Shown: piece by piece, positions 9,370 to 18,020 of the stretch
Layout of the letters: each line of letters starts with the position of its first letter
Numbering within the stretch: the stretch's first letter is position 1
NCBI GenBank assembly: GCA_951802425.1
Contig: OX637803.1
Location: 2,356,001 to 2,420,000, forward strand
Reading direction: 5' to 3'
DNA from: Clavaria fumosa
Taxonomy: Eukaryota; Basidiomycota; Agaricomycetes; Agaricales; Clavariaceae
DNA length: 64,000 bases
Notes under the pieces: generated by a model
Told to the model about the DNA's origin: nothing
Database searches by the model: none
The model's input: the letters and a program-made list of their open reading frames with translations, nothing else
Program-made: the position numbers and the translations under genes

Positions 9370-10371
9370 ATGGCTGACCACGTCGCCCCGCCTGAAGTCC
9401 ATGCCACGAGGCTGGATTTAGTCGTCGCCCCATTCGATGGGCAAAAAAGAAATTTCCGTACATTCCTCCGGTCGCTCCGCCTCCTGTTTATGGCGAATCC
9501 GATAATCTATGCCACGGACCTGGCAAAGGTCCTCTACACCCTCAGCAAAATTACTGGTGAGGGGTTTGCCGCAGAATGGGCAAATGTGAAGGGAGAGGAA
9601 ATCCTGGGTAACAACGAGGTTGGAACCTGGGCAGAATTTGTGGAAGAGATGAAGCGAGTGTTCGATGACCCGAACGACCGTGCGACTGCCCTCGCAGATA
9701 TTGCGAAGTTGAAACAGGGTGTCATGACGGCACCTGAGTTCTTCGCAAAGTTCGAAACAATGTTCCGAAGAGCAGGGATGACAGAAGTGGCCAATTCGGA
9801 CATCCTGGTCCATTGGCTGGAGTCAAATCTGAGCAGGAGGCTAGTGGGAAAGGTCTATGGTGTTTCGCCAATGCCAGAGACCTACGTGCAGTGGAAGGCA
9901 CTTGCCGAAAAGCTAGATGCTCAGCAGCATCGCCTCGACGGAGTCATCGCACAACAGAACTCTGTGCGTCCTGCTCTGCCCGCAACCAGCCGCCCCCTCC
10001 CTCAACAAACCCGCTTCGCCCCAGCCCCCCGTCCCTTCCTGGCCCAGCCTCTGGCCCGCACCCCTGCCCCTCCCACCATGCCGCGTCCCACCAATGCCGG
10101 TGATGCCATGGTGGTGGATCGTGCCCGTGCCCCTGGAGTGTTGCGCACCTGCTTCCGATGTGGCCAAGCTGGTCACATGGTGAGAGACTGCCAGCTCCAG
10201 GACACACGTCCGCATATCCCGAGGCCGCAGATCCGCGCCGTGGAAAGCCAGGCACGTAGTGCAGAGGACTATGAGAACGAGATCGCACTGCTCCGAGACC
10301 GCCTGGATTTGCTCGAGAGAGAGAAGAGGGCTCCTGTTGAAGAGCCGGATTTTGGAGACGAGGCCCAGTGA
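9370..10371 (+). CDS. gag: Gypsy copy 1 Gag
   Basis: 333-residue Gag from ATG 9370 (MADHVAPPEVHATRLDL). It has a retrotransposon-gag helical domain in the N-terminal half, a Pro/Ala-rich linker (about 195-245), a CCHC zinc knuckle CFRCGQAGHMVRDC near residue 260, and a charged coiled-coil-like tail. It forms the capsid and binds the element RNA. The stop TGA at 10369-10371 overlaps the pol frame, which lies in -1 relative to gag and is open from 10341. Pol is therefore probably made by -1 frameshifting or a related recoding event in 10341-10371. No textbook slippery heptamer is obvious there. Confidence 0.93.
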   Translation: MADHVAPPEVHATRLDLVVAPFDGQKRNFRTFLRSLRLLFMANPIIYATDLAKVLYTLSKITGEGFAAEWANVKGEEILGNNEVGTWAEFVEEMKRVFDDPNDRATALADIAKLKQGVMTAPEFFAKFETMFRRAGMTEVANSDILVHWLESNLSRRLVGKVYGVSPMPETYVQWKALAEKLDAQQHRLDGVIAQQNSVRPALPATSRPLPQQTRFAPAPRPFLAQPLARTPAPPTMPRPTNAGDAMVVDRARAPGVLRTCFRCGQAGHMVRDCQLQDTRPHIPRPQIRAVESQARSAEDYENEIALLRDRLDLLEREKRAPVEEPDFGDEAQ

Positions 10372-13300
10372 GTCCGAACTGGAGTCTCAGGAGTAGATAT
10401 CCCAGCCCCCCTCCCGTCCCTGTACCCGCAGCTAGTATCCCAAAATACACTATCTTGCAGCGGAGACACACCCGGATTGGGGCTGAGGTGAAGGACAAAG
10501 CGGAAACGGAAACCGCTAAAAGTGAAATACCGAAAAGAGAAAAGGGGACTAGCAGCCAAGTGGAGCCAACAAAGCACCTTGCAGAGGTGCTGAAGGACAC
10601 CCTATTGCGTATGCCCCGAGAGCTCTCCATCCAGGTGCACCTGGAGGCTCTCAGCACTGGCAAAGGGGCAACTACGAAAGCCCTTGTCGACTCAGGCTGC
10701 ACCAACTGCTTTATGGACTTGGAGTGGGCGAAAAAAGTGGGATTGGAACCATCTCCCTTGCTGAATCCAATCACCATGTATAATGTGGATGGAACACAGA
10801 ACAGAGATGGTAAGATCCGGTATGGGATGGAGCTGCTTGTGACGGTTGGCGACCACCAGGAGCGGATCCACTTCCTGCTAGGGAAGACTCAGTCCCACAC
10901 GGCGATCCTTGGGCATGATTGGCTAAAGCGTCATAATCCAGAGATTGACTGGGTGAAAGCTGAAGTAAGGCTCACCCGCTGCCCCAACTCCTGTGCCTCC
11001 TCCCCACACAGCCACCGGTCCCCTGTTCGACCCTCTGGTCCACCAAAAGCAAGTACCCTGGCCTCGGCCAGTATCCCGGACACCCGTTTTCCCAACACTG
11101 GCCCTACCCCTGATTGGCCCAGCCGCTACCCTTTGGTTTTTAGTGAAGCAAAGTGGGATGAGCTCCCCCGCTCCCGCCCTGACTTTGATATCAAAATCGA
11201 GTTTAAAACAGACCCTGGACACCTCTCCTCTAAGCTATACTCTCTGACGCGAGAAGAGATGGTGGAAATGAATCGCTGGGTGGATGAGCAGCTAGCTTCT
11301 GGACGAATCCGACCTTCGAAGTCCCCGTACGCGAGCCCCTTCTTCTTCAAACGTGAGAAGGACAAGCTGCGGCCGATTATCGATTACTCTAGGCTGAACT
11401 CGTATCTAATCAAAGACAAGTACCCCCTCCCCCTCATACGAGACACTGTGGATGTGTTAAAGGGGGCGACCATCTATTCCAAGATTGATGCGAAGGGAGG
11501 TTTCCCATCGATGCAGGTCTGGCCAGAACATCAGCACCGCTGTGCTTTCCTAACGCCCCGTGGACTCTTCGAACCGGCAGTTATGTGGTTTGGGCTGCAG
11601 AATGCGCCTGCAACCTTCCAGCACTTCATGAACCATGTGTTGAGAGAAGAGATTGCAGGGGGGCATGTCCGAGCCTATGTCGATGATGTTATAGTGTTTG
11701 CAGAGGATTTGGCTACACATCGGTATTGGATGGATCGGGTCTTGAAGAAGTTTGGGGAGAATGGCCTGTGTCTCAGACTCAGCAAGTGCGAGTTCGAGAA
11801 GAGTGAGGTTTTCTTCCTGGGGATGAAGATCTCCCACAACCGTCTAGAGCATGACCCAGCTAAAGGCGCAGCGATCCGTAACTGGCCCAGACCGAAAAAT
11901 GTGAAAGAGGTACAAAGATTCAACGGGATGCTGAACTACCTCCGCCGGCACATCCCAAATCTCTCTGCCCGGGCAAAACCACTCTTCCGGCTGACAGGGA
12001 AAGTCCCGTGGAGATGGGAGGAGGAGGAGGAAGCAGCCTTCCAAGATCTCCGCCTGGCGCTAGTATCAGCCCCGGTCTTGGCTCTACCACAAGACAAAGG
12101 GAGATGGAAGGTAGAAACAGATGCGAGCAACTTGGCGACTGGAGGAGTTCTCTCACAGCAGCAGGTGGATGGGACTTGGAGAGTTGTAGACTACATCTCC
12201 AAAGCCCTCACTGCAGCCGAGAAGAATTACGATGTGTACGACAAGGAGTTCCTGGCTGTAATCCGGGCACTACGCGAGTGGCGGGCTTACCTGATTGGGG
12301 TGGAAGAGACTATCGAAATCTGGACGGACCATGCTAACCTCCAGTACTTCCGGAAGCCCCAGAAGTTGAAACCGAGGCAGGTCCGTTGGGTTGGAGAGCT
12401 CCAGTGCTTTGACTTCGAGATCAAGTACCGTACTGGGAAGTCAAACACGAAAGCAGATGCACTCTCACGGAGGCCAGACTATGGAGAGATGGTGGAGGAG
12501 GATGCACCAGTACAGGTCTTCCCAGAGGCTGAGACCCGCACATCGTTCACATCGGAGATGGAGACGCTACTCCAGAAAAACAGTGCGGTATATGTGCAGA
12601 AGCCGGAGGAGCTTGATGATGAGTGGACGAGAGATCGGATGGGACTCTGGCGGAAGGCAGAAATCACTTGGGTGCCCCCAGAAGCACGTGAGGCAGTGCT
12701 CACCTTTGAGCATGACCTCCCCATCGCAGGACACCCTGGTCCACGGAAACTGAGGGCGGCTCTGCTGAGGTCCTATTGGTGGGTGGGCATGGTGAAGGAT
12801 TCCAATCGGTATGCAGGTGGATGTGAGACATGCCAACGAATCAAGCCTGATCGTACCAGGCGCGCCGCTCCACTCCATCCGCACCCTGTCCCTGAGAGCC
12901 CCTGGGCAGTCATCTCTTGGGACATTGTTGGACCTTTCCCCCTCTCACGTGGTCACAATGCGATCCTTGTCATTGTCGACAAGTTTACGAAACGAACTCT
13001 CATCGAAGCTATTGGCCTTGACCTCACGGGACTTGGTGCTGCTCGGATCCTTCGAGACCGGGTCTTCCACGACCATGGAGTCCCGCAGAAAGTTGTGAGT
13101 GACCGGGGAACCCAATTTGTGTCCAGATTCATGAGGGAGTTTTATGGGATGATTGGAGTTAAGGCGAACCCGAGCACTGCCTTCCACCCACAAACAGATG
13201 GACAGACAGAGCGGGTCAATCAGGAGGTTGAAGTGTATCTCCGGGCCTATGTTGACCACCTGCAGGATGATTGGGCAGAGTGGCTATCCACAGCCGAATT

Positions 13301-13991
13301 CGCGCTCAATAACCGTGAGCACTCAGCCACTGGATTCACACCTTTCTATCTGGAGTATGGCCGGCACCCTTGGAATGGTGGTATCCGGCCGCCCTCTGAA
13401 GTGAACCCTGCAGCAGACGAGTGGATGGCCAAGCTCACGGAATCCCGAAGAGCAGCCAGGGATGCAATGGGGAAGGCGGCAGATGCGATGAAGGCTAGCT
13501 ATGATAAAGGAAAGCGCCCGAGTCGTGAATACTCAAAGGGGGACTTAGTCTGGCTGGATACCCGGAACCTGAAAATGGATCGACCATCCAAGAAGCTTGA
13601 TAACAAGCGGGCTGGACCCTTCACCATCGAAGAGAAGGTTGGACCAGCAGCATACCGACTCAAGCTCCCCCGAGCATGGCGCATTCACCGGGTTTTCAAT
13701 GAGTTGCTACTCACCCCGTATATTGCTCCCTCTTTCCCTTCCCAGAACTTGCCTCCACCCCCACCCCCCACGATTGACGATGACCACTTGGAGTATGAGG
13801 TGGAGGAAATTCTTGACGTCAAGAAGGTTGGACGGGGAGTGAAGTATTTGGTGAAGTGGTTAGGATACCCTGCAGAGGAGAACACCTGGGAACCTCGTCG
13901 CAACCTCACTAACGTTGCACTGTTGCTCCGGGACTTCTTCCAGCAATACCCTGACAAGGCGAAGTTGGCAGGTCGAGACGCCCAGCCTTAA
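10368..13991 (+). CDS. pol: Gypsy copy 1 Pol with C-terminal chromodomain
   Basis: About 1207 residues without internal stops. Order: aspartic protease ALVDSGCTNCFMD (about 103); reverse transcriptase with SKIDAKGGF and catalytic YVDDVIVFA (about 437); RNase H with ETDASNLATGG (about 582); integrase with HHCC finger (GHPGPRK ... CETCQRIKP) and catalytic WDIVGPFP, SDRGTQFVS, TERVNQE; and a C-terminal chromodomain (YEVEEILDVKK ... YLVKWLGYPAEENTWEP, about 1143-1180), which in chromoviruses directs integration to marked chromatin. No ATG opens the frame; it begins in overlap with the gag stop. The residues around the first RT aspartate (KIDAKGGFPS) differ from the usual pattern but keep the Asp. 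Confidence 0.95.
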   Translation: MSPNWSLRSRYPSPPPVPVPAASIPKYTILQRRHTRIGAEVKDKAETETAKSEIPKREKGTSSQVEPTKHLAEVLKDTLLRMPRELSIQVHLEALSTGKGATTKALVDSGCTNCFMDLEWAKKVGLEPSPLLNPITMYNVDGTQNRDGKIRYGMELLVTVGDHQERIHFLLGKTQSHTAILGHDWLKRHNPEIDWVKAEVRLTRCPNSCASSPHSHRSPVRPSGPPKASTLASASIPDTRFPNTGPTPDWPSRYPLVFSEAKWDELPRSRPDFDIKIEFKTDPGHLSSKLYSLTREEMVEMNRWVDEQLASGRIRPSKSPYASPFFFKREKDKLRPIIDYSRLNSYLIKDKYPLPLIRDTVDVLKGATIYSKIDAKGGFPSMQVWPEHQHRCAFLTPRGLFEPAVMWFGLQNAPATFQHFMNHVLREEIAGGHVRAYVDDVIVFAEDLATHRYWMDRVLKKFGENGLCLRLSKCEFEKSEVFFLGMKISHNRLEHDPAKGAAIRNWPRPKNVKEVQRFNGMLNYLRRHIPNLSARAKPLFRLTGKVPWRWEEEEEAAFQDLRLALVSAPVLALPQDKGRWKVETDASNLATGGVLSQQQVDGTWRVVDYISKALTAAEKNYDVYDKEFLAVIRALREWRAYLIGVEETIEIWTDHANLQYFRKPQKLKPRQVRWVGELQCFDFEIKYRTGKSNTKADALSRRPDYGEMVEEDAPVQVFPEAETRTSFTSEMETLLQKNSAVYVQKPEELDDEWTRDRMGLWRKAEITWVPPEAREAVLTFEHDLPIAGHPGPRKLRAALLRSYWWVGMVKDSNRYAGGCETCQRIKPDRTRRAAPLHPHPVPESPWAVISWDIVGPFPLSRGHNAILVIVDKFTKRTLIEAIGLDLTGLGAARILRDRVFHDHGVPQKVVSDRGTQFVSRFMREFYGMIGVKANPSTAFHPQTDGQTERVNQEVEVYLRAYVDHLQDDWAEWLSTAEFALNNREHSATGFTPFYLEYGRHPWNGGIRPPSEVNPAADEWMAKLTESRRAARDAMGKAADAMKASYDKGKRPSREYSKGDLVWLDTRNLKMDRPSKKLDNKRAGPFTIEEKVGPAAYRLKLPRAWRIHRVFNELLLTPYIAPSFPSQNLPPPPPPTIDDDHLEYEVEEILDVKKVGRGVKYLVKWLGYPAEENTWEPRRNLTNVALLLRDFFQQYPDKAKLAGRDAQP

Positions 13992-14002
13992 GAGGGGGGT
14001 GA
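13992..14002 (+). other. Gypsy copy 1 polypurine tract
   Basis: AGAGGGGGGTGA lies at 13991-14002, directly before the 3' LTR. Expected plus-strand primer site. The adjoining TAA is the pol stop. Confidence 0.8.
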
Positions 14003-14307
14003 TGTCAGGATCGCTTACATAAGCAGGTTGGAAAGGCCAAGAAAGGATTGCAAAAGAGTTGTGGGAAGTTTGCGGACGAGTCACGTGACTCGAACGGGTG
14101 GTGGCTTACATAATGGGAACATCACGTGACCCGGGCTCGGACGCATCACGTGACGCACGGGGTCCGAGCGTGGGAACGCCGGCAACTCCCGAACCTCTCG
14201 CTATATATACTACGTCGCTTTCTTACTTGTACCCTTTTCCCCTTATGTTAGTATCGTCATCATCGACCTTACGTTAAGTTGTGTGAACCGTGAGACTAAG
14301 TCTGACA
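14003..14307 (+). repeat. Gypsy copy 1, 3' LTR
   Basis: 305 bp, identical to the 5' LTR except for one C-to-T at a CpG. It is followed by the GTCCC target duplication and then the displaced last codons of the Copia polyprotein (14313-14357). Confidence 0.95.
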
Positions 14308-14364
14308 GTCCCGCTTTTGAGGCGTTCGTTAGGGAACTCGCGCTCCTGCCCATTTGAGAGGGAG

Positions 14365-14594
14365 TGTTGGTAATCACCCGGACAGATTACATAATGATGC
14401 GCCCTATTTGGGAGTGACCGGAACTCTGCCACAGCTCAGTCTTACATTTGACTGGGCTGTGAGTAATTTCCTTTTTAACTTCGCACTAGTACTTTTCTGA
14501 TGCCCTAGGGTAGAACGGACTATCCCTAGGTACTACTGCAATATGACAGTCTTACATTTGACTGGGCTAACGGACTATCCCTAGTTTTTCAATA
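14365..14594 (+). repeat. Copia 3' LTR
   Basis: 230 bp, matches 4062-4291 with one CpG transition. It is preceded by the purine-rich GAGAGGGAG, the likely polypurine tract, and followed by the CTATA duplication. Confidence 0.95.
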
Positions 14595-14599
14595 CTATA

Positions 14600-14865
14600 G
14601 AGCCATAGAAGCCATAGACAACTTCCTTATGTGTGTAGAACTGTGTAGCACAGCATGATTCCTTTGTAGGGGAATGTGACTTGCTGCAGCACTATGTAGG
14701 TCTAGGGTAAAGCTACTGAGTCCTACATAGAAACATGTAGGTAGTGTTAGGTCCTACATCTAAACTATGCTCAACTGCACTCAACTGCACAACTGCACAA
14801 TTGCAACAAAATGAATGTTTGTATTTGTTTATATATGATCAACAAAGTCATGTGATATTCTAATT
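14600..14865. other. AT-rich spacer, no gene seen
   Basis: Contains short repeats of CTACATAG/ATGTAGG type and CTCAACTGCA. It resembles the sequence near 22.06-22.22 kb in style. No ORF or RNA signature. Confidence 0.5.
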
Positions 14866-15172
14866 GAGTGCAGCTGTAACTGCCGCCACCGCCACTGCAA
14901 CTGCCGCCGCCACTGCTGCTACCACCGCCGCCGCTGCCGTCACTGCTGTCACCACCGTCGGTGCTGTCGTCGCTGCTGTCGGTGCTGCCACCGCCACCGT
15001 GGCTGCTGCTGCCGCTGTCGCTGTCGGTACTGTCGCCGCCATGGTCCTGTCGCCGTCGTGGTGCTGTTGCCGCCGTCAGTGCTGTTGTCGCCGCCGTTGG
15101 TGCTGTCATCGCCGCCATCGGTGCTGTCGTCGCTGCCGTCGGTGTTGCCACCACCGCCGTTGCTGCCGTAAC
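14866..15172. repeat. GCC/GCTGTC-rich microsatellite tract
   Basis: About 300 bp of mixed GCC, ACC and GCT trinucleotides with a looser GGTGCTGTC(G/A)TCGCC pattern. Open frames of poly-Ala/Thr type on both strands are by-products. Confidence 0.85.
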
Positions 15173-15474
15173 ACTTGACCGTGAAGGATCCCAAAACAAA
15201 AAAAAGGAATTGCAGACCTCAGACTTTCTCAAGCTTTCAGCTGTACGAACTCCCACATCTGCCTCATATAGAGCCGTGGTCCTCAGCTAAACGAAAGGGT
15301 TCAGTTTGGTGCATGGCTAAAAGCAAATTTTGCGCCGCATTACATTCTTCTGGGTTCCTGTAGCGGGATCTACGAAAGCCTTGGTCTGCCTAGGCAGGGG
15401 AGGCGGGCCGACGCTTGAGGAAGTAGAGGATGAGACGGGGGCATATTAGCACTCGGCGCTCTGAGGCAAAGGGA

Positions 15475-15940
15475 TTAACCATACAAGAAATAGCCAGGAA
15501 GGCCTTTCACGGGTTGGATCCGGCAGGTGACTATACTATGTCCGACCTCGGGAGGGGCGAGCATCACTCCGCCTGGCTTCACATAGCGCGTCCCACGCCC
15601 GCCCCATGACGTAGAGACGAGCGCCTCGCCATTCTCATCGAATTGGACGTCAAACTTGTCGAAGGAAAGGAAGTAACAAGAAAAAAAACACAGTCCGGGT
15701 CAGCAAGTATCGCAGCAGGGGGAGCAGACGACCCAAGGCTGTCAGCTCAACATCGGGCGCGTACCTTCCTGGAGGGATGGAAGGTCGAAGCGGGCTGCTT
15801 GCTGCGCGGGGGAAACACAGCGATCGGAGTGCACTCTGAGCCGGTGCGGCGATTGTGAATGCCGCATGTCCCAGGTGCAAGAGGCAGCGTGGGGTGAGCG
15901 AAGTTGTTGTTGCCGTCGCAGTTGCGCTGTTGCAGCTGTC
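15475..15940 (-). pseudogene. Possible host-gene fragment, two exons
   Basis: On the minus strand a frame ending SKQPASTFHPSRK meets a GTACGC donor (exon end 15765). A 110-nt intron follows, then an exon 15654-15475 encoding FDVQFDENGEALVSTSWGG and PGGVMLAPPEVGHS, with a stop at 15475-15477. The second exon is non-repetitive and looks genuinely coding (Gly-rich, beta-strand-like). I do not recognise the family. The upstream part is low-complexity and no start is certain, so it is probably a fragment. Confidence 0.35.
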
Positions 15941-16073
15941 ACTGTCGCAGTCACCGTCACAGCTTAATGGGTAGATAGAGTGGGACTTATGTGTACTCAC
16001 AGTTCGATGGGGCGGAGGGTGAAGCCGGTGAAGGTGAAGGAGTGAGGAAAAACGAGTGTGGGACAATTTGCAC

Positions 16074-16219
16074 GGACTCGAAACAGAAAGAAAGAGTCCG
16101 ACATCTCGGACAAAGCCAAACAAACTCGAACATAATCATTCCACACTTCCTCTCTCTCTTACCACTACCATTCCTGTAACTCAGTAGTGCGATGCAATAC
16201 TCCTCACTCTTAATTCGAA
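16074..16219. repeat. 146-bp dispersed repeat, copy 1
   Basis: Appears base-for-base identical to 21623-21768. It starts GGACTCGAAACAG and ends CTTAATTCGAA. On the minus strand it reads openly (RIKSEEYCIALLSYRNGSG...), and a shorter relative of this reading recurs near 22.37 kb. It may be the end of an uncharacterised retroelement. Confidence 0.7.
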
Positions 16220-16379
16220 GCTGTTCTCTCTGGGTTCCTTGCAGGGACACAGCTACTGTGGATCCTCAGGTTCGTCAGGAGCAGCCGTTGGCCAGCTGCT
16301 GCACCATCGCTGCCGGGATACCGACACTCTCTCGTTGAGCACATGGCCTGGAGGAGAAGCAGGTGGTAGCGCATGAATG

Positions 16380-18020
16380 AGTTATTCCTTGTTGCCCCCG
16401 TTTCATCTGAGTGGTCTTCCAGGGTCTTCAAATATAGCAACCTCAGCTCTGCAGGTTGCACCTGGTCGTCGGGTACGGTGGCTGTTGCCCCACTTGTCGT
16501 ATTGTCGCTGCCAGGTTCTGGCATGTCGAAGGGTGGTCTGTCCAAGACTCCCGGGCTCACCGTTTCGGGTGCCGTTGTCCCATCGGGTGCACCTGTGCTG
16601 CCGGGCTCGGTGCTTGTCCCGTCGGGTGCACCTACGCTGCCGGGCTCGGTGCCGTTACCCCGTTGGCCGTACACCTACGCTGCCAGACTCGGTGCCGTTA
16701 CCCCGTTGGCCATACCTATGCTGCCAGGTCCTGTGCGGGCAGTTTGGGGTGCCGTTGCCCTGTCGGGTGCACCTGCGCTGCCGGGCTCGGTGCTTGGCCC
16801 ATCGGGTGCACCTATGCTGCCAGGCTCGGTGCCGTTGCCCCGTTGGCCGTACACCTACGCTGCCGGACTCGGTGCCATTGCCCCGTTGGCCATACCTATG
16901 CTGCCAGGTCCTGTGCGGACGGTTTGGGGTGCCGTTGCCCCGCCCGGTGCACTTACGCTGCCGGTTTGGCCGTACACCTACGCTGCCGGACTCGGTGCCG
17001 TTGCCCCGTTGGCCATACCTATGCTGCCAGGTCCTGTGCAGACGGTTTGGGGTGCCGTTGCCCCGTCCGGTGCACATACGCTGCCGGTTTCGGGTGCCGT
17101 TGCCCCGTCCGGTGCACCTACGATGCCGGTTTCGGGTGCCGTTGCCCCGTCATAACTATGCTGCCAGTTTTGGGTGCCGTTGCCCCATCAGCTGTGCCTA
17201 CTACCATCCGGTGCACTTATGCTGCCGGTTTCGGGTGCCGTTGCCCCGTCCGGTGCACCTACGCTGCCGGTTTCGGGTGCCGTTGCCCCGTCCGGTGCAC
17301 CTACGCTGCCGGTTTCGGGTGCCGTTGCCCCGTCATATCTATGCTGCCAGTTTTGGGTGCCATTGCCCCATCAGCTGTGCCTACTACCGTCCGGTGCACT
17401 TACGCTGCCGGTTTCGGGTGCCATTGCCCCGTCATAACTATGCTGCCAGTTTTGGGTGCCATTGCCCCATCAGCTGTGCCTACTACCGTCGTCCTGTCGG
17501 GTGCACCTACGCTGCCAGACTCGGTGCCGTTGCCCCGTTGGCCGTACCTGTGCTGCCAGGTCCTATGCGGCCGGTTTTGGGTGCCATTGCCCCGTCAGCT
17601 CTACCTATGCTGCTAGTTTCGGGTGCCGTTGCCCCGTCATACCTATGCTGCCAGTTTTGGGTGCCGTTGCCCCATCAGCTGTGCCTACGCTACCAGTTTC
17701 GGGTGCCATTGCCCCATCAACTGTACCTACACTGCCAGTGTCAGGTGCCGTTGCCCCGTTGGAGGCACCTACGCTGCTGGGCTCGGTGCCGTTGCCCCAT
17801 TGGCCGTACACCTACGCTGCCAGACTCTTGCCCCATCAACTGTACCTACACTGCCTGTACGCTGCCAGGTTCGGTGCCGTTGCCCCGTTGGCCGTACTTA
17901 TGCGCCATCCAGCTCCTGGTGTGCCGGGGAGTGACCTGTGCGGCCGGTTTTGGGTGCCATTGCCCTGTCAGCTGTGCTTATGCTGCAGTTTTGGGTGCCG
18001 TTGCCCCGTTGTGAAAGCCA
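16380..18020. repeat. 42-bp minisatellite array A
   Basis: Tandem, partly degraded copies of a 42-bp unit built from GTGCCGTTGCCCCGTCCGG, TGCACCTACGCTGCCGG and TTTCGG. As 42 is a multiple of three, several frames stay open for over 500 codons. On the minus strand the reading is hydrophilic (GATAPETGSVGAPDG repeats leading into DDQVQPAELRLLYLKTLEDH), so a repeat-protein gene may once have lain on that strand; the plus-strand readings are hydrophobic and unlikely to be real. A second array of this type is at 22.39-23.65 and 29.54-29.84 kb. Confidence 0.85.

Larger units (their letters stand above)
8412..14307 (+). mobile_element. Ty3/Gypsy chromovirus, copy 1
   Basis: 5.9-kb element with 305-bp LTRs (8412-8716 and 14003-14307) and 5-bp target duplication GTCCC (8407-8411, 14308-14312), inserted near the 3' end of the Copia polyprotein. 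The LTRs run TGTCAG...CTGACA and differ at one base that I can see (GTTGCGGG against GTTGTGGG, a CpG site). gag and pol are open. The leader, PBS and polypurine tract are present, so it may still be competent. Confidence 0.96.
4062..14594 (+). mobile_element. Ty1/Copia LTR retrotransposon, split by a Gypsy insertion
   Basis: 230-bp LTRs lie at 4062-4291 and 14365-14594, with target-site duplication CTATA at 4057-4061 and 14595-14599. The LTRs begin TGTTGG and end CAATA. I count one difference between them (GCGACC against GTGACC), a C-to-T change at a CpG, so the insertion is recent. Removing the Gypsy element at 8412-14307 and one copy of its GTCCC duplication leaves about 4.6 kb, a normal Copia length. 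The polyprotein was intact before the Gypsy insertion. Confidence 0.95.

Noticed and set aside
14771..15290. Ala/Ser/Gly-rich proteins on both strands
   Set aside because: Trinucleotide microsatellite; all six frames are partly open.
16377..18014. 545-codon plus-strand frame (Cys/Arg/Pro-rich)
   Set aside because: Product of a 42-bp repeat open in several frames; the composition is implausible and no conserved start or gene structure is seen.
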